A stretch of 64,000 bases of DNA, taken from NCBI RefSeq assembly GCF_005780165.1, contig NZ_VAUV01000002.1, forward strand, positions 248,001 to 312,000. The letters are read 5' to 3'. Both the position numbers and the translations under genes were made by a program. The stretch is from Phragmitibacter flavus (GTDB lineage Bacteria; Verrucomicrobiota; Verrucomicrobiia; Verrucomicrobiales; Verrucomicrobiaceae). The first letter of the stretch is position 1, and every line of letters begins with the position of its first letter. Positions 1 through 8,877 of the stretch are shown in pieces. The notes beneath the pieces were generated by a model that saw only the letters and a program-made list of their open reading frames with translations, searched no databases and was not told the DNA's origin.

Positions 1-30
1 CGGGGTTTGACTCACAGACCTCGACGCAAT

Positions 31-60
31 GGGGCAACCACGATGTGGTTGTCTCATTTT
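31..60 (+). terminator. Probable intrinsic terminator of a gene left of the window
   Basis: A perfect 7-bp stem (positions 35-41 with 45-51, loop GAT) is extended by four further pairs including G-U pairs, and is followed on the plus strand by ATTTTTC. A T-run follows only on the plus strand, so it would end a rightward transcript entering from outside the window and also separates it from the leftward kinase gene. Confidence 0.5.
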
Positions 61-107
61 TCTGATGAGGAATGGGTTCAGCCGTTCCGGCACGATCCCG
101 ATCACAA

Positions 108-2636
108 TCAATCCCCCGTCCGGGTTATGGCTGCTCCTTTGAGGTGCATGAGGATCTGGCCTTTAGGGATTTGTTGGGGGCGAATCCACAGGCGGTAGTA
201 GCCGGGTTTGTCGAACTTGGCGCTGCCGACGGTGACGGTTTTGAAGGCAGATCCGCTGCCGGTCATTTCGACGGTTTTGCTGAAGCGCTCGGTGCCGAAG
301 GTGAGCAGGTAACGTCCGGGCTGTCGGGAGTCGGAGGCCTGGCTGAGCTGGACTTCGTAGGTGCCGGGGCTTTCGAGTTTGATGAGCCAGTTGACGAGAT
401 CGCTGTTGCCGAACCAGTTGATGATGACGCCGGTTTTGAGGATGAGTGGTCCGGGGGTAAGTTCGGCCTTGTCGGGCGGAAGGATGGTAGCGGTGGAGGC
501 GGGCGCGATGACGGTGGCTTTGGCCTGGGCGGCGGCGAGGAGTTTTAGGGCGCGATCAGCAACTCCGCGTCGGCGTGGAGCTTCGACGGCAAGTTTTCTG
601 AAAAACTCCTGGCTGCTGGGACTGACAACGCGGCTGAGGGCATCCAGGATGGAGGTTTGTTCGCGGTTGTCCTTGGTGGCTGCGTGAGCGGTAATGAGGG
701 CCTGGGCGATTTCTTCCTGGGGAAGGTTGCCGGAGAGGGGGGCGAGATTGCCGATGCTGGAGAAGGCGTTGCCGCGGATGAAAGGGTTTTTCTCTTCGCG
801 GATGAAGTCGAGGAGGTTGAGGATGGGGACAGAGGTGGGCCAGTTGCCGAGGCCGATGGCGGCAGCGGTGCGAAGTTTGGGGTCGGCGGCTTTGAGGGCG
901 TTGAGCAGGTCGGGAAGCGCGTCGTTGCTGCCGAGTTGACCGAGGGCGCGAATCACCGCGGACTGCTGGTCAGGTTTCAGCGTGTTGGCACGAAGAGTTT
1001 GAAGGAGCGGTTGGGAACGCTGGCCGAGTTCGGTCTGGGTGCGTGCGGCGCGAACGATGGCGTTTTCGGCGGCGCGCAGTTCTTCAGGTTCTTCACTGGT
1101 GAGCTGGTTGAGAAGATCGGGGAGTTGTTCGAAGGTGGCGAAGCGGGCAAGGGCGCTCCAAGTGGCGAGTCGGGTGGCAGGATGGGTGCTGGTTTTGAGC
1201 TGGTTGATCAGGGCGGGAACAGCATCACGGAGGTCGCGTTGGGCAATGGCCGAGGTGAGATGGAGTGAGGCTTCGGGAGATTGGGTTTTGCCGAGCTGGT
1301 CAATGATTTGGGGGTTGGATGCGTCGACGTTTTGGAGTTTGCCGAGCACCTTGCCGGCGGTTTCGCTAGTGGCGGGGTCTTCGAGCAAGCGGAAAAGAAG
1401 GGGGAGGTCCTTGGCGGTGCCGATGGGTTGATCCATGCTGGCGAGGGTGTCGAATCGGGAGCGGGCCTGGGAGGAAAGGATGAACTTGGTGGCGAAGAAC
1501 AGAATGAGGATGGCTGCGAGTCCGGCGGGAACGCCGTGGGTGAGCCATTTTGGCAGGGACTTTTTGTTTTGCTGAAGGTGTTTGGGCGCGGAAGCGGCGG
1601 CGATGTTGACCGGCTTGGCGACGGGTTTCGGCATTTTTTTGCTGCCGAGTGCCTGGGTGGCGGTGGGTTTGGGGCGACGTGGTGCGCCGGGACGAAGCAT
1701 CTGACTGGTGCTGCCACCGCTGGGAGTCGGGAAAATGCTGGGGACGGAGTCGGTGGCGACGAAGTTGGGTGCGGGGATGAAATCGGGCAGGGGAGCAGCG
1801 CTGATCGCGGGGGGGAACTTGCCTTCGGAAAAGATTTCAAAGGCATGGCTGACGTTGGCAGGACGATGGTCGGGGTCGCGGCTCATCAGCCACTCGACCC
1901 ATTGCGGAATGAATTTCGGGAGGTCGGGGCGGAGTTGGGCGAGGGGAATGAAGCTGTGATAGAGGTGACTGGACATCACCTCGGGCGCGGTTTCTCCTTG
2001 GAAAGGATAGTTCTGGGTGAGGGCGAAATAATAAACGCAGCCGAGGGAGTAAAGGTCGGTGCGGATGTCGACCGGGGAGCGTTCGAACTGCTCGGGGGCC
2101 ATGAAGAAGATGCTGCCCATGATGGAGCCGTCTTCGTCGGTTTCCTGGATGAGGGGTTGGTGGGAGATTTGAGAGAGGCCGAAGTCGAGAATCTTGATCT
2201 GGAACTTGCCGCTGGGCAGCCAGATGACCATGAAGTTTTGGGGTTTGATGTCGAGATGGATGAGCCCGGTGTTGTGGGCGGAGATCATGCCTTCCAGCGA
2301 CTGCATGGCGAGATCGTGGAAGTCGTTTTGATTGAGGGCACCGCGCTCGATGATGTCTTCAAGGGTCTCCCCCTTGAGCAGTTCCATGACGATGTAGGCA
2401 CCCTCCTCGTCGCGACCGACATCGAAGATGGTGACGATGTGGGGATGCTGGAGGGTGGAGAGGGTGCGCGCCTCGGTGAAGAGCTGTTCGGCCTGCTGGT
2501 CGGCTTCTTCGGGGCTGGAGGCGCGGACGCGTTTGAGGGCAACTTCACGGCGAAGATTGCGGTCGTAGGCTTTGTAGACGGTGCCCAGCCCGCCTTCTGC
2601 GATTTTGCCAAGGACTTCGTAGCGGGTTTGACTCAT
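108..2636 (-). CDS. Membrane-anchored Ser/Thr protein kinase with HEAT-type repeats and a C-terminal beta-rich domain
   Basis: 842 aa. The N-terminal kinase domain (about residues 5-270) has a glycine loop GKIAEGGLGTVYKAYD (10-25), lysine K35 in VALK, a catalytic loop HLDIKPQN (127-134), DFG at 151-153 and APE at 180-182. The usual HRD is HLD here, so it is a non-RD kinase. A Pro/Ala-rich linker (280-365) leads to one membrane segment at about 367-388. The outer part holds Ala/Leu-rich helical repeats resembling HEAT/PBS repeats (about 400-690) and a beta-rich C-terminal domain (about 715-842) that looks like a carbohydrate-binding or DUF5077-type sandwich. Expected role: a Hanks-type kinase phosphorylating cytosolic proteins in response to an envelope signal. 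The ligand is unknown. It is separated from the upstream cyclophilin gene by a strong terminator, so it probably has its own promoter. Confidence 0.9.
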   Translation of the reverse strand: MSQTRYEVLGKIAEGGLGTVYKAYDRNLRREVALKRVRASSPEEADQQAEQLFTEARTLSTLQHPHIVTIFDVGRDEEGAYIVMELLKGETLEDIIERGALNQNDFHDLAMQSLEGMISAHNTGLIHLDIKPQNFMVIWLPSGKFQIKILDFGLSQISHQPLIQETDEDGSIMGSIFFMAPEQFERSPVDIRTDLYSLGCVYYFALTQNYPFQGETAPEVMSSHLYHSFIPLAQLRPDLPKFIPQWVEWLMSRDPDHRPANVSHAFEIFSEGKFPPAISAAPLPDFIPAPNFVATDSVPSIFPTPSGGSTSQMLRPGAPRRPKPTATQALGSKKMPKPVAKPVNIAAASAPKHLQQNKKSLPKWLTHGVPAGLAAILILFFATKFILSSQARSRFDTLASMDQPIGTAKDLPLLFRLLEDPATSETAGKVLGKLQNVDASNPQIIDQLGKTQSPEASLHLTSAIAQRDLRDAVPALINQLKTSTHPATRLATWSALARFATFEQLPDLLNQLTSEEPEELRAAENAIVRAARTQTELGQRSQPLLQTLRANTLKPDQQSAVIRALGQLGSNDALPDLLNALKAADPKLRTAAAIGLGNWPTSVPILNLLDFIREEKNPFIRGNAFSSIGNLAPLSGNLPQEEIAQALITAHAATKDNREQTSILDALSRVVSPSSQEFFRKLAVEAPRRRGVADRALKLLAAAQAKATVIAPASTATILPPDKAELTPGPLILKTGVIINWFGNSDLVNWLIKLESPGTYEVQLSQASDSRQPGRYLLTFGTERFSKTVEMTGSGSAFKTVTVGSAKFDKPGYYRLWIRPQQIPKGQILMHLKGAAITRTGD

Positions 2637-2680
2637 GCTCTTGGATAATGATGAAAGCGAACTAAGGGCGTGTTGGCGAG

Positions 2681-2715
2681 AAAAAAAGTCACCGGATTGT
2701 TGTCCGGTGACTTTT
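2681..2715 (-). terminator. Intrinsic terminator after the cyclophilin gene
   Basis: A perfect 9-bp stem (2688-2696 with 2703-2711, 6-nt loop) has seven A residues at 2681-2687, read as a T7 run on the minus strand, and TTTT on the other side. It sits just after the cyclophilin stop codon and before the kinase start, so it should end the leftward cyclophilin transcript. The flanking T-run on the plus side makes it potentially bidirectional. Confidence 0.85.
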
Positions 2716-2776
2716 GGAAGAAAGGGTGGCTTACAGGGGGTTCATCTGTGGGCCACGAAAGGTTGAAGGGGAGGGC

Positions 2777-3589
2777 TTACCAGACGCGATCGAGGAATTT
2801 CTCAAACGGACCTTTGAGGGCGTCGGGCTTGGAGGTGCCGCGGCGTTTTGGGCCATCGCCGGTGTTGGTGAGTTTCACCACAGGACCTTTATGGTCGACG
2901 ACTTTGATGTCGACGATTTCGATGCGCTCGATGGGGGCGTCATTGCTGTCGCGGATGGAGCGGGAGATTTTTTTCAGGACATCAAGGCCGACCACGACAT
3001 CGCCGAAGACACTGTATTGACCGTTGAGGGAGGACATGTCGCCGACGGCGAAATAGAACTGGGTGCCGTTGGATTTGCGGTCGGGATTGACCTTGTCGCT
3101 GCGGCGCGCCATGGCGACGGAGCCGGTGGTGTGCGGGATTTTGAATTCACCGGGGATGGTGTATTCCTCGGAAAGGCCCCAGGAGTCGCGATTGTCATTG
3201 CTGCGGCTGGCAGGATCGCCGGTCTGCACAAGGTAGTCGGCGATGGTGCGGTGGAAGGCGAGGCCTTTGTAGGTGCCTTTGTCGACGTTTTGAATGAAGT
3301 TGGCGACGGTGCCCGGAGCTTTTTCGGGCTCAAGTTTGATGATGATCTGATGGGTGTCGCCAGCGAACTTGACGGTCATCACGGACAGCTTGTGAATTTC
3401 TTCAAGTGCAGCGCGCTGTTCCGGGGTGATGGTGGGCGCGGTGGCGGGTTTCAACGGCGAGGGAGTGGCTGTTGAGGTGGAGGTCGTCGTGGTCGTCGTC
3501 GTTTGGGCCTGGGTTTGGGCCTGAAGGAGGGCGGGGAGGACGGCTGCTGCCAGAATGGCGAGGCGGTGGCTGGTGCGCATCAGAGTCAT
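2777..3589 (-). CDS. Exported cyclophilin-type peptidyl-prolyl cis-trans isomerase
   Basis: 270 aa. An N-terminal signal peptide (about residues 1-25, ending AQTQAQ) is followed by a Thr-rich linker (30-40) and a cyclophilin domain from about residue 70. Typical cyclophilin elements are present: APGTVANF, YKGLAFHRTI, VQTGDP and a SNGTQFYFAV segment carrying the active-site Gln/Phe. The FGDVVVGLDVLKKI motif is near the end. It would catalyse proline isomerisation during folding of exported proteins. An alternative start three codons downstream (MRTSHR) would leave the signal peptide intact. The gene is followed by its own terminator. Confidence 0.92.
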   Translation of the reverse strand: MTLMRTSHRLAILAAAVLPALLQAQTQAQTTTTTTTSTSTATPSPLKPATAPTITPEQRAALEEIHKLSVMTVKFAGDTHQIIIKLEPEKAPGTVANFIQNVDKGTYKGLAFHRTIADYLVQTGDPASRSNDNRDSWGLSEEYTIPGEFKIPHTTGSVAMARRSDKVNPDRKSNGTQFYFAVGDMSSLNGQYSVFGDVVVGLDVLKKISRSIRDSNDAPIERIEIVDIKVVDHKGPVVKLTNTGDGPKRRGTSKPDALKGPFEKFLDRVW

Positions 3590-3670
3590 GGGAGGATCGG
3601 TGGCGTTCTTTCTTAAGGTTGGGAGAATGAGAATGGAAAAGGGGACGAATGAAAGCAGAAATCGGGCAGA

Positions 3671-4036
3671 TCAGCGCAGTTTTTGAAGGGTGGCTGGATC
3701 GACGGCGGGCTGTGGTGGAGGAGAGGAGGTGTCCTGGAGCGGTTCGGGTTCGGGGGCGAGCATGGGAGGAGCGGCAGCCGCAGGCGCGGGAGCCGGGCTA
3801 TAGCTGGCAGGTTCGCTGCCGGCATCGTAAGGCGTCATGCGCGGCCGGACCTGACGTGGCTGAAGGCCCATCTGGCCGTCGATGCGCTCCATGTCTGAGA
3901 CCGTGGGATTTCTGATGGTTTCGCCGCTGGCACCACCACCGCCGCCTGCGCCGGCACCTCCGCTGGTGGATTCGCAGGAGTTGAGCAACAAAAGTCCAAG
4001 GAAGGTGCTGCTGAGGCGCGCTAAGGTGCGGTTCAT
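3671..4036 (-). CDS. Small Pro/Ala-rich lipoprotein, unknown function
   Basis: 121 aa. A type II signal peptide is visible: a hydrophobic stretch LGLLLL then a lipobox-like LLNSC with the cysteine at residue 21. The mature part starts with a Gly-rich segment, has a middle region containing DMERIDGQMGLQPRQVRP, and ends in a Pro/Ala-rich tail. The start overlaps the last 4 bases of ygfZ (ATGA type), which implies translational coupling. I recognise no family; it is probably lipid-anchored in the envelope. Confidence 0.7.
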   Translation of the reverse strand: MNRTLARLSSTFLGLLLLNSCESTSGGAGAGGGGGASGETIRNPTVSDMERIDGQMGLQPRQVRPRMTPYDAGSEPASYSPAPAPAAAAPPMLAPEPEPLQDTSSPPPQPAVDPATLQKLR

Positions 4037-4938
4037 TGAGGAGGAAGTGGTTCGACTTGAATCGGAATTTCGATTTTAGACGCGGGATCGGTGACAAGCA
4101 ATAGTGAATGCACGCCGTCCCACGCCTGTCGCACATACGCAAGGGCGACGAACTGGTCAAGCACAGGATGTTGTGCGATGCTGGTGATGACTCCGATGTT
4201 TTTGTGGGAGCCGTCCGGCTGGGATTGGGCGAGCTGCCAGGTCGAAGGAGATTCTGGAAGGGTGAGCCCGCTTTTGGGGACGCTGAAATGGAACAGCCGG
4301 TTGGGCATCTTGCCGGTGGTTTTGATGCGGGAGAGAATTTCCTGGCCGATGTAGCAGCCTTTGTGAAAGTCCATGGCGGTGGTTTCGAGCCCGGCTTCCT
4401 GGGGGAAGGCGTCGGGATTGAGTTCCTCCGGCCAGCGGGGGATGCCGCGCTGGATGCGTAGCTGGTTTGCCTGTTCGGGAGTGAGTTTGGGACCTGAGAA
4501 TTCGGGGGTGGGGGCGTTTTTGGCAAGCCAGAGGTCGACGCCGGGAATGCCGAAGCGGTCGGAAAGGAGGATGCCTTCGGTTCCGGCTTTTGCCATGAAG
4601 GGTTCGGCGTCGGGGCCGAAGATGTGGAAGAGCTGCCAGTCGTCGGTGACGTCCTGGAGTTCGGCGTCGTCGGCGATGATGTAACGTTCGAGTCGGATGG
4701 CGAGGGATTCGCGCAGGCCGGATTCGGTGTCGAGCCAGAGTCCTTCAGCGCCGGATTGGGAGATGTGAATGCGCAGGTCGCCTTCGATGCGGCCTTTGAG
4801 ATTGGTCACGCAGGCGTGTTGGGTTCGGTCGGCGGTGGCTTTGCGGACGTCGTTGGTGACCTGACCGTTGAGATAACGGACGCGGTCTTCTCCGGTGAGA
4901 AGAAACTTGGCGCGATCGGAGAGGTCGATGAGGGGCAT
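4033..4938 (-). CDS. ygfZ: YgfZ/GcvT-like folate-binding protein, iron-sulfur cluster repair
   Basis: 301 aa. The family signature K-G-C-Y-I-G-Q-E is at residues 193-200, and the N-terminal aminomethyltransferase-like fold begins with LTGEDRVRYLNGQVTNDV. YgfZ proteins bind tetrahydrofolate and help keep certain Fe-S enzymes, such as the tRNA-modifying enzyme MiaB, active. The size fits the family (about 300-330 aa). Its stop overlaps the downstream lipoprotein start. A five-unit heptanucleotide repeat lies directly upstream, between its start codon and the preceding dehydrogenase-like gene. Confidence 0.92.
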   Translation of the reverse strand: MPLIDLSDRAKFLLTGEDRVRYLNGQVTNDVRKATADRTQHACVTNLKGRIEGDLRIHISQSGAEGLWLDTESGLRESLAIRLERYIIADDAELQDVTDDWQLFHIFGPDAEPFMAKAGTEGILLSDRFGIPGVDLWLAKNAPTPEFSGPKLTPEQANQLRIQRGIPRWPEELNPDAFPQEAGLETTAMDFHKGCYIGQEILSRIKTTGKMPNRLFHFSVPKSGLTLPESPSTWQLAQSQPDGSHKNIGVITSIAQHPVLDQFVALAYVRQAWDGVHSLLLVTDPASKIEIPIQVEPLPPQ

Positions 4939-4942
4939 TTCG

Positions 4943-4977
4943 AAAGGATAAAGGATAAGGGCTAAAGGATAAAGAAT
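4943..4977. repeat. Heptanucleotide tandem repeat (AAAGGAT family), 5 units
   Basis: Five consecutive 7-bp units on the plus strand read AAAGGAT, AAAGGAT, AAGGGCT, AAAGGAT, AAAGAAT. The array fills the gap between the ygfZ start and the stop of the upstream dehydrogenase gene. The same unit family recurs at 19942-19976 and 54821-54855. Confidence 0.9.
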
Positions 4978-4986
4978 GAGGACCGA

Positions 4987-5847
4987 TTATGGGGAGTCGA
5001 AGTTTTTGGCGACGACGGAGAAGTCGAGCTGGTCGTGGCCGTTTTTCGAGGCCTGGCTCATGGCGAGGGCGGTGGCGTCGAGGACGGGGGTGCGGAGGCT
5101 TTTGTCGCGGGCGAGATCCTGGGCGTAGCGGGCGTCTTTGAGCATGTTGGCGAGGGAAAAATGGGGATCGAAGTTGCCGGAGATCATGGCCGGGAGCTTC
5201 ATGGTGATGACGGGGGAGCAGTTGGCGTTGGGAATCAGGGCTTCGAGAAGTTGCTCGGGGCTGACGCCGTGGGCTTTGGTGATGGCGAGGGCTTCGGCGA
5301 GGGCTTCAACGACGGAGGCGCTGATGAGGTTGGTGGCGATTTTAAGAACGGTGGCGTCGCCGGGGTTGGTGCCGAAGTGGAGGATCTTTTTGCTGCTGAC
5401 TTCGAGGATCTTGCGGCATTTTTCGAGAACGATGTCTTCGCCGCCAATATAATAAACGAGTTCGCCGTTTTCAGCGGCCATCTTGCTGCCGGTGAAGGGG
5501 GCATCAAGGAAGCCGGCACCTTCTTTGATGGCGATGGCGGCGGCTGCTTTCATGGCATCGGGACTCACGGTGGAATGGACGAGGACGGTGTGCTGGACGT
5601 CGAGAACCGGGGCGAGTTCGGCCATGATGGACTTCAGGGCGTCGTCATCGCGAACGAAAATCTGGATGAAGTTGGCCACTTCGGCAATTTCACGAGGCGA
5701 GGCGAGGAAGTTCGGCTCGGGTTTGACGGTGCGGTTCCAGACGAAGACCTGGTGTTTTGCCTTGCGAAGACGTTCCGCGACGCGGCTGCCGATGATGCCA
5801 AGTCCAATGATCCCGACGTTGTTGCTTTTGCCATTGCTGCCAAACAT
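4987..5847 (-). CDS. NAD(P)-dependent oxidoreductase of the 3-hydroxyisobutyrate dehydrogenase family
   Basis: 286 aa. A Rossmann nucleotide-binding motif GLGIIG lies at residues 15-20, followed by NRT near 38-40, as in enzymes that prefer NADP. The substrate-binding motif DAPFTGSKMAAENGEL (115-130) and the catalytic lysine K169 in the K-x-x-N motif KIATN are both present. The family (beta-hydroxyacid dehydrogenases, including glyoxylate/succinic semialdehyde reductases of the GLYR type) oxidises or reduces small 3-hydroxyacids; the exact substrate cannot be read from sequence. The gene is transcribed leftward from a divergent region that holds the long 5885-6038 heptad array. Confidence 0.88.
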   Translation of the reverse strand: MFGSNGKSNNVGIIGLGIIGSRVAERLRKAKHQVFVWNRTVKPEPNFLASPREIAEVANFIQIFVRDDDALKSIMAELAPVLDVQHTVLVHSTVSPDAMKAAAAIAIKEGAGFLDAPFTGSKMAAENGELVYYIGGEDIVLEKCRKILEVSSKKILHFGTNPGDATVLKIATNLISASVVEALAEALAITKAHGVSPEQLLEALIPNANCSPVITMKLPAMISGNFDPHFSLANMLKDARYAQDLARDKSLRTPVLDATALAMSQASKNGHDQLDFSVVAKNFDSP

Positions 5848-5884
5848 GGTTCGATGGTAGGACGGGGTGGGGGAGGAGGCAAAC

Positions 5885-6038
<154 letters not shown>

Positions 6039-6146
6039 GGCCGGTGGGATCGTCCTCGTCCTTGGATTCCCGGGAGTGGGTGAGGCCAGTTTGTGTGAGA
6101 TGAAATTATTCTGGTGGGCTTGATGACGGGTTGTTAGTGTGGCGGG

Positions 6147-8846
6147 ATGAATCGCTGGAAAATGATTATTGCAGGGGTTTTGTTGGGGGTTGGGATGATA
6201 GTGACGGCATGGGCACAGGCAGAGAGTGATCCGTTGGTGGGTTTGGTGGGGGAGGAAAAGGAGCCGCTGAAAAAAGGGGAGTTGAGATTGAATGTGACGC
6301 TATTGCGGATGGCGAAGGCGGATGCGGCGCGGTTGTTGTTGGAGGATGTAGGTGGAACGGATTGGGAGGAGAGATTGGTAAAGTTGAAGGAGGTTGGGAA
6401 GATCGAGTGGGTAAATTGGTGGAAGGCTGATGGATATGTTTCCCAGGGTAAGTGGAAGGCGGGGAGAACGGAGAAATATCGATATGTGAATCAGATGGCG
6501 GCGGCGGATTTTTGGGAAGGTTGGCAAGGGGCGAAAGAGCGTGGGCTGCCTGTGCCTGATTTGGAGAGGTTGGTCAATGAGACATCGGAGGCGGATGTGG
6601 GGGGGCTTCTGGAGGCGGATTTTACTTTGAATGAGGAGTTGGGGGTGGTGGACCTGAAGGTAGAGTTGTTTTATGATCCGGGTCCGAATGTGAAGCGTGA
6701 AGTGAAGACCTGGCCGCTGCCGGGGATGGGTTTGTTTAGGCCGATTTTTCAACCTTGGGAGTTGGTGACGAAAGGTCGGGTGGAGGTGAACCGCGTCTTT
6801 TTTTTGGGAGCTCAGATGGAGGCGGAAGTCGGAGGGTTGGTGAAGAAAGGGGTGGCACCTGAGGTGATGGGGGAAAGGCATGATCATGTGTTGCTGGCAT
6901 TTGGGAAAGTGAGTAGTGCAAAGCGGGGTGAGAGCAAGGCGAGGCCGGCTTCGGGGTTGAGGATGCAAACGTGGACGTTGGCGGTAGCGCCGGGGGAGTT
7001 TTTGCCCTGGATGGTTGAGCGGAAGGGATTTGGGAAGGATGAGGCGGTGTTGGCGAAGTGGCTGGCTGCAGCGGAACAGGGCGAGGGTGTGGAGATGCTG
7101 GCTTGTTCGTCGGCGCTGACGGAGTCGGGGGAAGAGTCAAGGCTATCGGGAAAACTTCGATGGGAGGATGTGAGAAGTTTTGTGCCGGGGGGGACGGTTC
7201 AGGATTTCCGCGCGCAGGCGGATGATTATGCTTATCATGTGGTGAAGCATCTGGTGAAGTGGGAGATGCATCGGGTTCCCGCAGATAAGGCAGAGGATTC
7301 GTTTCGGCCGGTGGCGGGTGAGCGGGCCGATAGGGATAAGGGCGGGCTTTATAGTGGGAATGTTTTGGTGTCCCGGCCTGCGGCACCTGCTCGTTGGACG
7401 AAGTGGAAGAGTGCGATGGAACGGGATGAGAGTGAGCCTGGAGCGGTGGAGATGTCTCTGGCGGATGTTGAAAAGGATGACGATAGTTATCCTGGCGGTG
7501 ATGAGTCGTTTGAAACTTCATTCACCGTGATGAGGGGCGATGTGGCGATGATTTATGCGGGGCTAAAAGAGGGGACGGTGCATGCGACATTCGTGAGGGT
7601 TGTTGAGGATACGGTGGAGAAGGTGGCGGCTCCGGTTTTGCCGGAGATGAATCGGTTGATGACGTGGGTGATTGAGACACCGCTGGATTGGAGGAATGGG
7701 ATGGTGAAGGATGGTGGGGTGGACCCGGGCAGATTGGGGGAGGAGCTTTTGAAGGCGGTGAATCAAGGAAAGGCGGAACTAAAGGGGTTGTTGAGTCATG
7801 ACCAGTGGCGGCAGGAGCGGATGTCGCTTCATTCGTATCTGGGAAAGCCGGTGATCTTTTTTGAGAACATGGTCAATACAGCGGTTCATCCAGGGGGGAT
7901 CTTTTTTAACACTTCCCAAGTGGGTAGGAATTTGATTGGGGATCGTTCGGTCACCCGTTGGTTGGGTGACGATGAAAAGTGGGGGAGTGGACAGGGGTTT
8001 TCGTTCCTCTCGCTGGGCGAGCCGAAGTGGCAGCAGTGGGGAATGTGGGTGGCAACGGTGAAGGGGGCGAACGCGCAGAATTCGGGTTTTAAGCATCCGG
8101 TGTTTCCGATCAATGAGGTGGGGGCGACGGCGAAGTTGATGCCGGGTGTTGCCCAGTTGGTTGCGGTGATGCGGACTTCAACGGTGGGAGTGGATGTGGC
8201 CACTGCAAAAATGCGCTGGTATGTGGCCAGGCTGGATGCGGAGTCGAAGGTGAATTCTGTTGATCGTGTGGTGGCTGGAATGAATGAAGAGCCGAGGATG
8301 GTGCAGGCACTGGTATTGAAGGGGAAGGTTGGGGGCGAGGATGCGGGGGCATGGTTGGAGGCGCTGGCGAAGAAGGAGTGTGAGGTGGTGGATGAGGTGA
8401 TGACTGCGGGAAAAACGGGAGCGGCTTCGACGGGAGCGGATTATTATTTTCCTAATGGTCGAGTGGGGGAGAGAAACTTGAGTAGAGAGGAAGTTTTTGA
8501 TGGGCCAGCGAAGATGCCGGAAGGGACGAAGTTCGCGAGTCAGGTGGATTTATTGAACCGGGTGGTGGGGTTTCAGTGGAAGATGATGGATGGGAAGTGG
8601 TCGGTGGAGCGGGATGGCAAAGCGCCGGAGGTGGTGACGGATGTTTTTACCGAGGTGAGGTCGGAATGGCCGGTGGATGAAAGGGTTGATTGGAAGACGA
8701 TGCCGAAGGTGACGGTGAATGTGCAGCGTCCGATTTTTACGATCCAGCGGGCAGAGGGCGAGGTTCCAGCGTTGGGTGAGACGGTGGTGAAACGGTTGTC
8801 GGAGAGTGAAGTGATTTTGGTGAGGCGGCTGAGAGTTGAGCGGTGA
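6147..8846 (+). CDS. Large exported protein of unknown family, first of a tandem paralog pair
   Basis: 899 aa with a Sec signal peptide (about residues 1-24, cleaved near AWAQA). I do not recognise a family. It appears to hold four successive modules of about 200 aa, beginning near residues 47 (RLNVTLLRM), 271 (LRMQTWTLAV), 503 (RLMTWVIETPLD) and 717 (RMVQALVLKG). Each starts with a beta strand, then an amphipathic helix with a Leu/Trp-rich core, then a 'G/K-x-V/A-E-L/V' strand. The C-terminus PKVTVNVQRPIFTIQR is nearly identical in the next gene. It probably acts in the periplasm or at the outer membrane. Composition is low in Cys (two residues) and rich in Trp, Val and charged residues. The next gene begins 31 bp downstream, so the two are likely co-transcribed. 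Confidence 0.85.
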   Translation: MNRWKMIIAGVLLGVGMIVTAWAQAESDPLVGLVGEEKEPLKKGELRLNVTLLRMAKADAARLLLEDVGGTDWEERLVKLKEVGKIEWVNWWKADGYVSQGKWKAGRTEKYRYVNQMAAADFWEGWQGAKERGLPVPDLERLVNETSEADVGGLLEADFTLNEELGVVDLKVELFYDPGPNVKREVKTWPLPGMGLFRPIFQPWELVTKGRVEVNRVFFLGAQMEAEVGGLVKKGVAPEVMGERHDHVLLAFGKVSSAKRGESKARPASGLRMQTWTLAVAPGEFLPWMVERKGFGKDEAVLAKWLAAAEQGEGVEMLACSSALTESGEESRLSGKLRWEDVRSFVPGGTVQDFRAQADDYAYHVVKHLVKWEMHRVPADKAEDSFRPVAGERADRDKGGLYSGNVLVSRPAAPARWTKWKSAMERDESEPGAVEMSLADVEKDDDSYPGGDESFETSFTVMRGDVAMIYAGLKEGTVHATFVRVVEDTVEKVAAPVLPEMNRLMTWVIETPLDWRNGMVKDGGVDPGRLGEELLKAVNQGKAELKGLLSHDQWRQERMSLHSYLGKPVIFFENMVNTAVHPGGIFFNTSQVGRNLIGDRSVTRWLGDDEKWGSGQGFSFLSLGEPKWQQWGMWVATVKGANAQNSGFKHPVFPINEVGATAKLMPGVAQLVAVMRTSTVGVDVATAKMRWYVARLDAESKVNSVDRVVAGMNEEPRMVQALVLKGKVGGEDAGAWLEALAKKECEVVDEVMTAGKTGAASTGADYYFPNGRVGERNLSREEVFDGPAKMPEGTKFASQVDLLNRVVGFQWKMMDGKWSVERDGKAPEVVTDVFTEVRSEWPVDERVDWKTMPKVTVNVQRPIFTIQRAEGEVPALGETVVKRLSESEVILVRRLRVER

Positions 8847-8877
8847 AATTTTAATGTTGGGTTTCCTTTTAGATCTT

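Noticed and set aside
1281-2648. A 455-codon open frame on the plus strand
   Set aside because: It is antisense to the kinase domain, which has all catalytic motifs in the minus-strand frame.
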